In this document: piece after piece, positions 38,283 through 47,499 of the stretch
Numbering within the stretch: the first letter of the stretch is position 1
How the letters are laid out: each line of letters starts with the position of its first letter
Assembly: GCA_951813855.1 (NCBI GenBank)
Contig: OX638380.1
Location: 248,001 to 312,000, forward strand
Direction: 5' to 3'
Source of the DNA: an uncultured Verrucomicrobiae bacterium
Lineage (GTDB): Bacteria; Verrucomicrobiota; Verrucomicrobiia; Limisphaerales; AAA164-E04
Length of the DNA stretch: 64,000 nt
Position numbers and translations under genes: made by a program
The notes under the pieces: model-generated
Seen by the model: the letters and a program-made list of their open reading frames with translations, nothing else
Databases searched by the model: none
What the model was told of the DNA's origin: nothing

Positions 38283-38724
38283 TGTTACTCGCCACTTTAT
38301 TTCGGGAAATAGTGCGTTTTTATTTCGCATTATTTCGGGCATGAAAGCTATGGTCCGGCGGTCGGTTGGCCCATAGTGGTGTTCTTTGGCCGGCGACGAT
38401 TCCCCATCTCCCCCCATGACTATGCCGCTGGAACTTCCAGAGGGTCCTTTGCGCTTCCGACACCGACGAAAGTGGCGATCATTCCGCTACTCGGTTATTT
38501 CAGCGTCATCCCAACGACTGAGGCCTTCTGGGGCTAAAGACCGGAACGACCTGCTGCGAAGCCAATGACCCGTTCCCCGAATCCCAACCGACTTTTCTTT
38601 TCCAAGCAGTCAATTTATAAAATCGTTGGCGGTTGAGAATCGGTCGTCATTCCTAGCTGCCCCACCCCAATTAGCTCCTGGATTAATGTGAAAAAATTCG
38701 CCCGAAATAACGTGGCGAATAACA
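38283..38724 (+). repeat. MITE-like element, copy 1 (442 bp)
   Basis: The ends are near-perfect inverted repeats of about 23 bp: tgttactcgccactttattt at the left, and its inverted counterpart ending gtggcgaataaca at 38724. Inside the left end the motif ttatttcg recurs three times (38297-38337). Two of these form part of an imperfect palindrome, cacTTtatttcgGgaaataGtg. A 60-codon frame (38386-38568) ends in LRPSGAKDRNDLLRSQ. A second copy follows after 68 bases with about 80 percent similarity by eye, and a third fragment is at 4661-4801. There is no transposase inside, so it would have to be mobilised in trans. Confidence 0.75.
38386..38568 (+). CDS. Short frame inside MITE-like copy 1, remnant of a larger gene
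   Basis: The 60-residue frame has an arginine-rich middle (RFRHRRKWRSFRYS) and a tail, RLRPSGAKDRNDLLRSQ. In the other copies the tail reads LRPPGAKDWNDLL and LRPQEAKDWNDRL. That tail resembles the C-terminal KDWNDLL end of Toprim-type primase or relaxase-associated proteins. I infer that the repeats captured the 3' end of such a gene. In copy 2 a 7-base duplication (cccaacg) breaks the frame. Whether this peptide is made is doubtful. Confidence 0.35.
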   Translation: MAGDDSPSPPMTMPLELPEGPLRFRHRRKWRSFRYSVISASSQRLRPSGAKDRNDLLRSQ

Positions 38725-38792
38725 CAGGGATTAACAGGCAAAATGGATTTGACCAATCCCAGCACACCCGGTTTTTTTATAGGAAGGAAAGT

Positions 38793-39229
38793 TGTAACTC
38801 GTCACTTTATTTCGGTAAATCGTGCGTTTTTATTTCGCATTATTTCGGACATAAACGCTATGGTCCGACAGTCGGCTGCCCCCCAGTGGTGTTCTTAGGC
38901 CGTCAACGCCCCCCATGGTTCTGCCGTTGGAATTTCCGTGGATCCTTTGCGCTTTCGACGCCGGCGAAAGTGGCGGTCATTCCGCCGCTCGGTTATGGCA
39001 GCGTCATCCCAACGCCCAACGACTGAGGCCTCCTGGGGCTAAAGACTGGAACGACCTGCTGCAAAGCCATTGACCCGCTCCCCGATTTCCAACCGAATTT
39101 TCTTTTCCAAGGAGTCAATTGATAACATCTTTGCCCGTTGAAAATCGGTCGTCGCTTCTGGCTGCCCCTCCCCAAATAATTCCCGGATCAATGTGAAAAA
39201 TTTCGCCCGAAATAACGTGGCGAAGAACA
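38793..39229 (+). repeat. MITE-like element, copy 2 (437 bp)
   Basis: Same orientation and layout as copy 1: left terminal repeat tgtaactcgtcactttattt, and right terminal repeat ending gtggcgaagaaca at 39229. The internal sequence aligns with copy 1 throughout, differing by scattered substitutions and a 7-base tandem duplication at about 39009-39022. The right end lies in the 3' part of the small minus-strand gene at 39230-39692. Confidence 0.75.
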
Positions 39230-39692
39230 ATCCGTCTTCTTCCATTTGTCCCTTTCTTTATCTCTGACGCTTGGTTCGCAAGCCATTTTTCTTTGAATAA
39301 TTTAATGAGATGAGGATTATTTCTTTTACGCGGTTTGTATTTACGATATTCAATAAAATACTCTTGGGGCATTATTTCTCTCTTGGCCGTCATCTCGTCA
39401 ATTTCAACATCAAATGGTGCTGCAATTGCATCGGCCAAACCCCCATCCACCGCATTCTGATCGGTGTTGCCATCTTCCACCCGATTGCGTTCAACAGGTT
39501 CTGCCGGTATCCTTTCGGTAGATTCTGGTGGACTTTCGTTTTCTTGTTGAATTGAAGAAAGCGTTGATTGCTCAATTTCATGAAATGAAATCGACCATCC
39601 TAATCGATTCCTGCAGCCAATACTCCGAAATAAGATAAAAATTGGTTCATGTCAGCACTTAGAAAAACAATCAGCGAATCATGATTGGCCAT
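39230..39692 (-). pseudogene. Small gene of unknown function, frameshifted and cut by MITE-like copy 2
   Basis: Translation can start at the ATG at 39692, preceded by a good ribosome site (CAGGAG, 4 bases before). It reads MANHDSLIVFLSADMNQF and on to LAAGID. A TAG then appears at about 39602, but the next frame continues smoothly with GWSISFHEIEQSTLSSIQQE, an acidic linker rich in Glu and Pro, and a basic end (YKPRKRNNPHLIKLFKEKW). One missing base at the junction would restore an open frame of about 150 codons. At the 3' end the frame runs into the terminal repeat of the MITE-like element and stops only at 39115. I recognise no family. The good start site and biased composition argue that it was a real gene. 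Confidence 0.5.
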
Positions 39693-39887
39693 GAAACTCC
39701 TGAGTCAATAATTTCGTCATTCCCCGTTGCCAGAGTCCCGCCTGGTCATCCGTTCCGAGATTCTGCCGCCTCCTCGATTAGTCAAGCTTGATTCATTTTC
39801 ACGCTCTGGTTCGCAGCCAAGCGCAACCGTTCCTTCATTCCGGGACGGGAATAGACGATCCGGAAATATGGCCTTTTCCCAAGGCAA

Positions 39888-42800
39888 TCAATTTGCCGGC
39901 CATACGAATTCCATCTTGCCCGGTCGAGGATTCTCAAGCTCTTGTTGGGTTTCAAGACCGTCCGGCCAACGCACCCTGACACGCAGCGGCGAGAACGGTG
40001 AAGTCAGACCCAGAAAAACGGTCGGAACCGATTGCGAGAGGTACCCGCTTCCGGCTCGTATCTCGTGAACGGCGGTATAACCGCCCTCCTCTATCCGGAT
40101 GATCGCACCGACCGCATCGGGATTCCCGTTTCGGCCTTGCAGGGAAATCGCCAGATGCTTCTTGGTGGAGGCGACTCGGTTGAGATACGTGAGAACTGGA
40201 ACGGAATTGCTGGCGAGCACAATATCGGGAGCGCCGTTCCGGTCCACGTCGACCACGGCGGCCGAACGACCGTCGAAATAGGCCATGATGCCGCTATCTC
40301 GAGGATAAAGGGGGCGAAACTTCCGATTCCCGATTCCCGACAACAGGATGCCGACTCCCCCGTCCATCCGTCCGGTTTCGGATTGGGGACTGAAAAAATT
40401 CTGCGAGAGAAAAATATCGGGCCAGCCGTTCGCGTCGAAATCGCTAATCACCGGAGCGAAAGCCGGTGCGATCTGAGCCAATCTGGGCAACGGCGAGAAC
40501 CGGAACCGCACCTGATTTGCCTCGCGGTCAGATTCGTTCCAAAGCACTCCGTTATCCAGGGTCGTCGCCGTCAATCGGAGAGCGTCCGATAAGCGATCCT
40601 CCCCGTACAAATCAGGCAACGTTGCCAAGGCGAAGGAATGAAAAGTCGGGAACCGATCGCCCAATCCCGGCATGGCTAATTGCGAGCAACTCTTACCCCG
40701 AATCGGAAGCATCAGTTCCTGAACCATTTTAGCTTCCACGATCCGTTTGACCCCCGAACCGTCCAGATCGCCGTAATAGAGGAGCACCGGTTTCTTCTCG
40801 GAAGCTCGATACTTGATGTTCCTGCCGAAATTGGTCAGAACATAGTCGAGGTCGCCGTCCCGGTCCAAATCCGCTCCTTCGATCCCGTTCCACCAACCCG
40901 TCAAACCGGCGAGTCCCGCCGCTGCCGACGCTTCGGATAACACGCCTCGGCGGTTGAGAAACAGACGAGGCGACATCCACTCGCCCACCACCCAAAGATC
41001 CGGCCAACCGTCCAGATTCACGTCCGACCAAATCGCCGCAGAAATCATCCCGGCTTGCGCCAATCCAGGCGCAACTTCTTCAGTGCAATTTCGAAACCGG
41101 CCCGATTCGTTTCGCAACAGCCGCGATGTCGGCGCTGTGGGATACCGGCCGGGCACAATTCGCGAGCCGATGAACACGTCCAAATCGCCGTCTTTATCGA
41201 AATCGGCCGCGCATGCCGGTCCGGAACTGAACCGGTCGTCGGGCAAGGTTCCTTCGGGGGCCGGCGTAAAGGCGCCCCGCCCGTCGTTGAGATAGAGCCG
41301 GTCATGATACAGTTCGCTTCCGGCCTCGGCCTCGACGCTGCCGCTGACCACCAATAGATCCCGATCGCCGTCCCCATCGGCGTCCAGGAAAAGCGGAGCC
41401 AGATCCTCCTTCGAGGCATCCCGGTCGAATGGCTTGAGCGAATCGATCAAAAACCGCGGTTCGCCCGTTTCCCCAGCCGGTTCCCGCGAAAGAAAAATCG
41501 TTCCCCCATGACCGGCAGAACGGCCAAGATAAAAATCCTCGTGTCCGTCGCCGTCGACATCGGCCCACGCCATGCCCGGCCCTAATTGCGAATGCTTGTG
41601 CGGCAACAGCGGTTGCCGAGCGAAATCGTCGAAGGGCCGCTCCAGGCGACCGGCTTGAAACAACGACCGGGACAACCGGAACAGCGGCCGCAGCCGTTCG
41701 GCCTGTGGAGCGTCGCCTTGCTCCGGTTCCCGCACGATCAAGTGTCGTCCCGGCTGCACGTCCGTCACTACTTGACGAAGCCCGGAAGGCCAATCCACCG
41801 TTAACGAGAGCTCTTGAGGGTTTTTCTTCCCCAAGCCGAAATGAATCGCCGGCGCGGCGCTCGACATGAATCCTCGGGCCGAAGTCAGATACCGATATTG
41901 ACGTTCGCCGTCGGCGGTCAGTTGCAATGTCGCTCCCAATCCGTAACGGTTGCTCTGAGTTCCCCGGAGGGAGACCGTTACCGAGCGAACCACCGCCGAG
42001 CTCGCATTGCGATAAAACGACGGTTCGTCCTCGAAATTATTGGTAACGATATCTAGGTCTCCGTCGTTATCGAAATCCGCTACGCCTACTCCGTAACTGA
42101 CCTGCCGAGCGTCGAGTCCCCATTCGCTGCCGACCTCGGTGAAGCGCAACTCTCGATCGTTCCGGAAGACGTAATTGGGATCTTTTCTTTGGGGGGTCGG
42201 CAACCACAAATCCCGCAACTCCTGAGTGTCGATGCGCTGAACGCCTCGGGACGAACTCATGAGATCGCTGTTGTCCCAATACCGCTCGGCGCCGTTGGTA
42301 ACGAACAGATCCTGCCAACCGTCCCCGTCGAAATCTTCGAACCGAACCGACCAGGTCCAGTCGGTCGAAGCGACTCCCGCCAAGAAGGCGCATTCCAGAA
42401 ACCGGGAAGTGCCGGAATTAAGATACAGCGCGTTGCGCATGAATTGCGGTGGTTGGGAAGTTTCGGGAAACCAACTCTGCATGTCACCCATCGACAGTTT
42501 CTCCCGATAATGAGTCGCGCCGGACATGTCGCTCGCCAACAAATCCGGCCAACCGTCGTTATTGATATCGGCCGTATCCACTCCCATGGAAAACCATGGA
42601 GTATGCGGCAGGGATTGGCGGGTCACGTCTTCGAAAGTGCCGTCGCCCTGGTTGCGAAACAGCTGATCCGGCCCCCAAAAATCATTGGCGACATAAATAT
42701 CAGGCCACTGGTCCCGATCGAAATCGAACCAAACGACCCCTAGGCCGAAGTATTCGCCGGTCAGGCCGGCTTCGTCGGTGACGTCCGTGAAACGAGGCCA

Positions 42801-43568
42801 ACCGTCAATGCCAGGCCCCTCGTTGCGAAAAAGTAAATCCCGTTCTCCCGCCGGGATCAATTTACCCTGTCGAAGATCCGGCCGATACAACACCCGGGCG
42901 ACTCCCTTGAGGTGATCCGGTAAAATGGGCATGCCGTCCGACCGGCGCACTTCATATTGCCAAACCGGAGACTTTGAGGGAGCGATGTGATTGGTAAGCA
43001 GATACAGGTCCAGATCGCCGTCCGCATCGTAGTCGGCGAATGCCGCCATCACGCTGGCTCCGGCGTAATCGAGCCCGGCGATGGCCGCTCCCTCCCGAAA
43101 AGAGCCGTCGCCGTCATTGAGATAAAGCCGATTGGCGCAATCGTAACCACAGACGAACAGGTCCAGGTCGCCGTCGTTATCGAGATCGACGAAACTGGCG
43201 CCGGTGCCCCACTTATCGTCTTGAACGGCCTCGCTGGGTTCGAACCGAAAACCGCCGAGATTGCGGTACAGCCGATTGCCGGCGAAAGGCTGCGTCAGAA
43301 ATACGTCGGCCAACCGGTCCCCGTCCCAATCGCCCAGAGCTACCCCGCCCCCGGTGACCGCATTGACCATTTCATGTTCGTAACGCTCCTCCGGCGACCA
43401 CCGATAGACGAAATCGACTCCGATTTCCTTGGCCGAAAGCGATTCGAACAACCGGGCCGGTTCCTCGGCGCCGCGGGAAACATGCGGCCGGTTCTCGTCC
43501 GAAGCGGAGTTCGCCCCTACCGCAGCCACGACCGACAGCAATCCCAAACATCCGAAAGCGACCTTCAT
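39888..43568 (-). CDS. CRTAC1-like FG-GAP protein with two ASPIC/UnbV modules
   Basis: The 1226-residue exported protein has a signal peptide at about residues 1-22. It carries a long series of FG-GAP loops (DWDGDRLADVFLTQ, DLDNDGDLDLFVCGYD, DYDADGDLDLYLL, DINNDGWPDLLASD and others), forming at least two propellers. An ASPIC/UnbV domain ends the first half (YGLGATLQLTADGERQYRYL, then HFGLGKK..LSLTVDWPSG). A second ends the protein (GAIIRIEEGGYTAVHEIRAG, then VFLGL..VRVRWPDGLETQQE). CRTAC1-like proteins usually carry one such module at about 550-600 residues, so this looks like a tandem fusion. It probably acts at the cell surface. It lies just upstream of and co-directional with nothing recognisable. 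The LamG protein precedes it on the same strand. Confidence 0.88.
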   Translation of the reverse strand: MKVAFGCLGLLSVVAAVGANSASDENRPHVSRGAEEPARLFESLSAKEIGVDFVYRWSPEERYEHEMVNAVTGGGVALGDWDGDRLADVFLTQPFAGNRLYRNLGGFRFEPSEAVQDDKWGTGASFVDLDNDGDLDLFVCGYDCANRLYLNDGDGSFREGAAIAGLDYAGASVMAAFADYDADGDLDLYLLTNHIAPSKSPVWQYEVRRSDGMPILPDHLKGVARVLYRPDLRQGKLIPAGERDLLFRNEGPGIDGWPRFTDVTDEAGLTGEYFGLGVVWFDFDRDQWPDIYVANDFWGPDQLFRNQGDGTFEDVTRQSLPHTPWFSMGVDTADINNDGWPDLLASDMSGATHYREKLSMGDMQSWFPETSQPPQFMRNALYLNSGTSRFLECAFLAGVASTDWTWSVRFEDFDGDGWQDLFVTNGAERYWDNSDLMSSSRGVQRIDTQELRDLWLPTPQRKDPNYVFRNDRELRFTEVGSEWGLDARQVSYGVGVADFDNDGDLDIVTNNFEDEPSFYRNASSAVVRSVTVSLRGTQSNRYGLGATLQLTADGERQYRYLTSARGFMSSAAPAIHFGLGKKNPQELSLTVDWPSGLRQVVTDVQPGRHLIVREPEQGDAPQAERLRPLFRLSRSLFQAGRLERPFDDFARQPLLPHKHSQLGPGMAWADVDGDGHEDFYLGRSAGHGGTIFLSREPAGETGEPRFLIDSLKPFDRDASKEDLAPLFLDADGDGDRDLLVVSGSVEAEAGSELYHDRLYLNDGRGAFTPAPEGTLPDDRFSSGPACAADFDKDGDLDVFIGSRIVPGRYPTAPTSRLLRNESGRFRNCTEEVAPGLAQAGMISAAIWSDVNLDGWPDLWVVGEWMSPRLFLNRRGVLSEASAAAGLAGLTGWWNGIEGADLDRDGDLDYVLTNFGRNIKYRASEKKPVLLYYGDLDGSGVKRIVEAKMVQELMLPIRGKSCSQLAMPGLGDRFPTFHSFALATLPDLYGEDRLSDALRLTATTLDNGVLWNESDREANQVRFRFSPLPRLAQIAPAFAPVISDFDANGWPDIFLSQNFFSPQSETGRMDGGVGILLSGIGNRKFRPLYPRDSGIMAYFDGRSAAVVDVDRNGAPDIVLASNSVPVLTYLNRVASTKKHLAISLQGRNGNPDAVGAIIRIEEGGYTAVHEIRAGSGYLSQSVPTVFLGLTSPFSPLRVRVRWPDGLETQQELENPRPGKMEFVWPAN

Positions 43569-43651
43569 GGCGATGCGCCTTCTCCGTTCGCAAACCTGAA
43601 CCGACGACGGCCAAATCCGAGCCGTCCGGAGACGGAAGCCTTGATAACGAA

Positions 43652-45748
43652 TTATTGCCCGACCACCCGGTAAAAACGAACGGTGGCGTCATCGAAGGCG
43701 GAGGAATCAGTGTAACTCCCCTCGTTCAAACCGGACGCCAAATCCGACCAAGCAGCCAGATCGGTCGAAACCTCGACGGTATAAGTCATGTTCCCGGACG
43801 CGTTCCAATTCAAAACCACCGCCTGATTATCCGCGGAAAGCGCGATGCCCAGGATTATGGATGCTTTCGAGGAATCGTACCGATCTTTTTCGGCTTCATA
43901 GATGCCGGAGATCGTTTCGGGACTCAATACAGTATCGTAAACTCGAACGGCTCCAATGGCCATCGTCGCCGACAACCCCGGCGTGCGGCCGCCCGCGCCC
44001 TCGTTTTGATTGCCGAGAACGAAAGGCAGCGATTTGTCACCCGTATCTCGCGCCCAAGTATTGATCTCGACTTCGTGGGCCTCGCACTTGGTCAACTCCC
44101 CATCCGTATAGACGCAGGTTTCATTGAATTCCCAGTCGTAGGTGTAAACGACATAAGTCCAAGCGGCCTCCACTTCATACCCCGGCTCTTCTCGATCGCC
44201 GTCCGTGAAATCCGGATCCCAACCGACATCGGCGTCGTTGCCCCAGTGGCCCACGGCACCGAATGCGTCATGGGTTCCGTGATTGAAAGAAAGATTCGTG
44301 CCGTCGGGGCCGCCCCGGCGCCCCCAGGAAAAGATGGTCTCTTCATGGGCGATTTCAGGATTATAGATCCAGGCGTCGATCGAGCGGGAACTGGTGCCGG
44401 TCAGGAAAATCGGCGCCGGCGGTCCGACATACCAACTGTCACCCAAAAACTCGACGCTCTTGATTCCACCGACCGGTTTGACTTCCGCAGCTACCGATTC
44501 CGAAACGAAAATTCCGCCGATCGCTCCGTCGTTTTTCCAAACTTCCAGCGGTCCGAGAGTGAGATTGGCGGCATTGAGATCCACCAACATCACGTCCTTG
44601 TCGAATTCGGGCACCTCGTCGTCCGAGCCGGGATCCGAACCGTGAAAAACTTCCTGCCCATCGACGAATCCGTCGTCGTCGGAATCCGGATTGGTCGGAT
44701 CGGTATTGGTTTCCTTGCCGTCCAATAATCCGTCCTGATCGGTATCGGCGTCCAACGGATTGAGATTCGAGGCGATTTCCGCCCCGTCTTTCAATCCGTC
44801 GCCGTCCGAATCCGGATTATCGATAATCGTCCCGCCTTCGAATTCCTCCAAGTTAGTCAATCCGTCGTCGTCTTGATCGGCTTTGGCGTCATCGGGATTA
44901 TTAGGGTCCAAGAAACCGAAAGTGTTTTCGAACCAAGACGGCAGGCCATCCCCGTCCGAATCGCCCAACCCGAAGCTCCCGGCCAAATCATCGAAGGATT
45001 CCATGATTTCCTCGGCTGTCAACGGTACGTTATGAACCTGAAGCCAAGCGATGGTCAATGAACCGGATAGACCATTGTTCCGGGTCCCGTCGCCTTCGTT
45101 TTGATTGCCGACCACAAAAGGCAATTCCTCGTTATTGGTATCTACGTCCCAAGTGGGCAACTCAAAGCCGCCTTCGCTATCTGCTTCCTTACCGTCAGTA
45201 TACACCGTGACCAGTTGCTCGTCGTAATTATAAACGTAGGCGACATGGGTCCAACGGCTTTCCACCAAGGTTTCGTTCCACCCGATATCTGGAGCTCCCC
45301 AATGTCCGATAGCGCCGAAAGCAGAATGGGAGCCGTGATTGAAAGCCATGTTGCTGCCTTGAGGCCCCCCACGCCTTCCCCAAGCGAAAATGGTCTCCTC
45401 GGCATCGGCGCTGGGATTATAGACCCAAGCTTCGATGCTGCGCGAAAAATCACCGCTCACGTCAAAAGCCGTAGGCCCGACGTACCAATCGTTGTCGCCG
45501 TCCAATGTCACTCCCTTGATCCCGTCGATGACCGTAACTTCCGGAACGTCGACTTCGGCGATAAAATCCCCTTCGATGGATCCCGTGTTCTTCCAGGTCT
45601 CCAACGGACCTTCGGGCAAGTCCCTCGCGTCCAATTCGATTACCGTGTCCGAATGCAACTGAGGAAACAGGAAAACCAGATTCAGAACCAAAAATCCGGT
45701 TAATAGTAATTGGGCGTTATTCATAGCGCGGGCTTGATTTAACGGCAT
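43652..45748 (-). CDS. LamG-TSP3-LamG surface protein
   Basis: The length is 698 residues, or 690 from a second ATG at 45724 that starts directly at the signal peptide. Two concanavalin-like LamG domains of near-identical pattern (about residues 35-250 and 390-640) both contain SRSIEAWVYNP/SRSIDAWIYNP and ETIFAWGRRGG/ETIFSWGRRGG. They are separated by thrombospondin type 3 calcium loops (DSDGDGLPSWFE, DQDDDGLTNLEEF, DSDGDGLKDGAE, DTDQDGLLDGKE, DSDDDGFVDGQEV). The protein ends in a short fibronectin-like strand region (about 645-698). It is likely secreted and glycan-binding. It is divergent from the three-sulfatase operon, which fits a role in polysaccharide capture. Confidence 0.87.
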   Translation of the reverse strand: MPLNQARAMNNAQLLLTGFLVLNLVFLFPQLHSDTVIELDARDLPEGPLETWKNTGSIEGDFIAEVDVPEVTVIDGIKGVTLDGDNDWYVGPTAFDVSGDFSRSIEAWVYNPSADAEETIFAWGRRGGPQGSNMAFNHGSHSAFGAIGHWGAPDIGWNETLVESRWTHVAYVYNYDEQLVTVYTDGKEADSEGGFELPTWDVDTNNEELPFVVGNQNEGDGTRNNGLSGSLTIAWLQVHNVPLTAEEIMESFDDLAGSFGLGDSDGDGLPSWFENTFGFLDPNNPDDAKADQDDDGLTNLEEFEGGTIIDNPDSDGDGLKDGAEIASNLNPLDADTDQDGLLDGKETNTDPTNPDSDDDGFVDGQEVFHGSDPGSDDEVPEFDKDVMLVDLNAANLTLGPLEVWKNDGAIGGIFVSESVAAEVKPVGGIKSVEFLGDSWYVGPPAPIFLTGTSSRSIDAWIYNPEIAHEETIFSWGRRGGPDGTNLSFNHGTHDAFGAVGHWGNDADVGWDPDFTDGDREEPGYEVEAAWTYVVYTYDWEFNETCVYTDGELTKCEAHEVEINTWARDTGDKSLPFVLGNQNEGAGGRTPGLSATMAIGAVRVYDTVLSPETISGIYEAEKDRYDSSKASIILGIALSADNQAVVLNWNASGNMTYTVEVSTDLAAWSDLASGLNEGSYTDSSAFDDATVRFYRVVGQ

Positions 45749-45894
45749 TCTGGCAAATCGGATATTTCAATTCCAGCATTATTTTCGTTTTATTTTCGTT
45801 CCCGAATTGTACTTTCCGCTTGAAGAACATGATTCGAATGCCCGGCTACGGCCCCGATCGAATCCGAGCCGAGATCGACGGAACGTCTTGCCCC

Positions 45895-47499
45895 ATGAAA
45901 ACCCCATCCCTTCTCCGGTTCCTGATTATCCTGACTCTCGTGGCGAATACCCCGCCTCCGGCCGTCCAAGCCGAAGAGTCGCGTCCCAACTTCGTGTTTT
46001 TCCTGGTCGACGATCTCGGATGGAGCGACGTGCAATGCTACGGCAGTGCCTTTTACGAAACTCCGGCCATCGATCAATTGGCCGCCGAGGGGCTGCAATT
46101 CACCGACGCTTACGCCGCCTGCCACGTCTGCTCCCCGACCCGGGCCAGCATCCTGACGGGCAAATACCCGGCGCGACTCGGATTGACCGATTGGATCTCG
46201 GGGCGTCGCGATTTTTCCTTCCAACGACTGTTGAACGTCCGGGGATTGCAGCAATTGCCTTTCGAGGAAACAACGATCGCCGAAACGCTTCAAGCCGCAG
46301 GTTATCGCACAGCGGCCATCGGCAAATGGCATTTAGGCAAAGAACCGTCCGGACCCACGGCCCATGGTTTTGACGTGGATATTCCGCAAAACCATTCCGG
46401 CGGGGCGCCGAAAACGTTTCACGCGCCTTTCCGGATGCAAGGACTCGACGACCGGCCGGGAGATTATCTCACCGACCGGATTACCGACGAAGCCCTCCGC
46501 TTTATCGACGAGTCCCGAGATCGGCCGTTTTTTCTTTACTTGGCGCATTTCGCGGTGCACGACCCCATTCAGGGACGGGAAGATCTCGTCATGAAGTATC
46601 TGAACAAGCGTACGGAAGGCTCCCGCACCTCCGCGGTTCGTCGAGGACTCGAGTTCGCCTTGGAAGGCAATCCGGACGCCGCCACTCCCTTGACGCCCCT
46701 CGATTTGAAGGTTCGTCTGAAATTACCCGAATGGGCCGGGCACCGGCGGCTGCCGGAGCGCACCATAAAAATCAAACAATACCAAGACAACGTCCAATTC
46801 GCCGGCATGGTGGAGGCCGTGGATCAAAGTCTCGGACGCATCGTGGCCAAATTGAAAGAATCGGGAAAATACGACAACACCGTCTTCGTCTTCTTTTCCG
46901 ATAACGGCGGCATGTCCGGCGCCAACTTCGGCAATCCCAACCGCGTCATCGTCGAGGAACACTTGGACCGGGCCTATTCCACGTCGAACCTTCCGCTCCG
47001 CGGCGCCAAAGGATGGCTTTACGAAGGCGGCATTCGGGTGCCTTTGATCATTCGCGTCCCCGGATCGGACCAAGCCGGAAAGACCAACGCAACCCCCGTG
47101 ATCAGCACCGACTTCTACCCGACCCTCCTGGAGCTGGCCGATCTGCCGGCTCTGCCCGACCAGCACGTGGACGGCGTGAGTCTGGTTCCCTTGCTCGAAG
47201 GAACTCCGACCCTCGGTCGTCCGGCGATCTTTTGGCACTTTCCGCATTACAGCAACCACGGTCAGCAAAGTCCCGGAGGCGCTGTCCGGGCCGGCGACTA
47301 CAAACTGCTCGAATACTTCGAAAACGGAACGGTCCAACTATTCAATCTGAAAGAAGACTTGGGCGAACAGGACGACCTTTCCCGCCTTGAACGAGGCAAA
47401 GTCGACGAACTTCGCGCTTTGCTGCACGATTGGCGAAATGATATTTCCGCCCGCATGATGAAACCCAATCCGAATTACCTCCCGGAGTCCCGACCGTGA
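45895..47499 (+). CDS. Sulfatase 1 of a three-gene cluster
   Basis: The 534 residues start at the ATG at 45895, which begins a signal peptide. The frame open from 45820 has none. The metal-binding VDDLGWSD (Asp39, Asp40) and formylglycine motif CSPTR (Cys79-Arg83) are followed by AAIGKWHLGKEPSGPTAHGFD, SDNGGMS and RGAKGWLYEGGIRVP. It is an exported S1-type sulfatase, probably exo-acting. Its stop overlaps the GTG start of the next sulfatase by four bases (47496-47499), indicating translational coupling. The exact sulfated sugar cannot be told. Confidence 0.93.
   Translation: MKTPSLLRFLIILTLVANTPPPAVQAEESRPNFVFFLVDDLGWSDVQCYGSAFYETPAIDQLAAEGLQFTDAYAACHVCSPTRASILTGKYPARLGLTDWISGRRDFSFQRLLNVRGLQQLPFEETTIAETLQAAGYRTAAIGKWHLGKEPSGPTAHGFDVDIPQNHSGGAPKTFHAPFRMQGLDDRPGDYLTDRITDEALRFIDESRDRPFFLYLAHFAVHDPIQGREDLVMKYLNKRTEGSRTSAVRRGLEFALEGNPDAATPLTPLDLKVRLKLPEWAGHRRLPERTIKIKQYQDNVQFAGMVEAVDQSLGRIVAKLKESGKYDNTVFVFFSDNGGMSGANFGNPNRVIVEEHLDRAYSTSNLPLRGAKGWLYEGGIRVPLIIRVPGSDQAGKTNATPVISTDFYPTLLELADLPALPDQHVDGVSLVPLLEGTPTLGRPAIFWHFPHYSNHGQQSPGGAVRAGDYKLLEYFENGTVQLFNLKEDLGEQDDLSRLERGKVDELRALLHDWRNDISARMMKPNPNYLPESRP

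Noticed and set aside
38283..39229. The two repeats as a short CRISPR array or integron attC sites
   Set aside because: Only two units of about 440 bp that match along their whole length, with inverted ends. There are no short direct repeats with unique spacers and no integrase gene adjacent.
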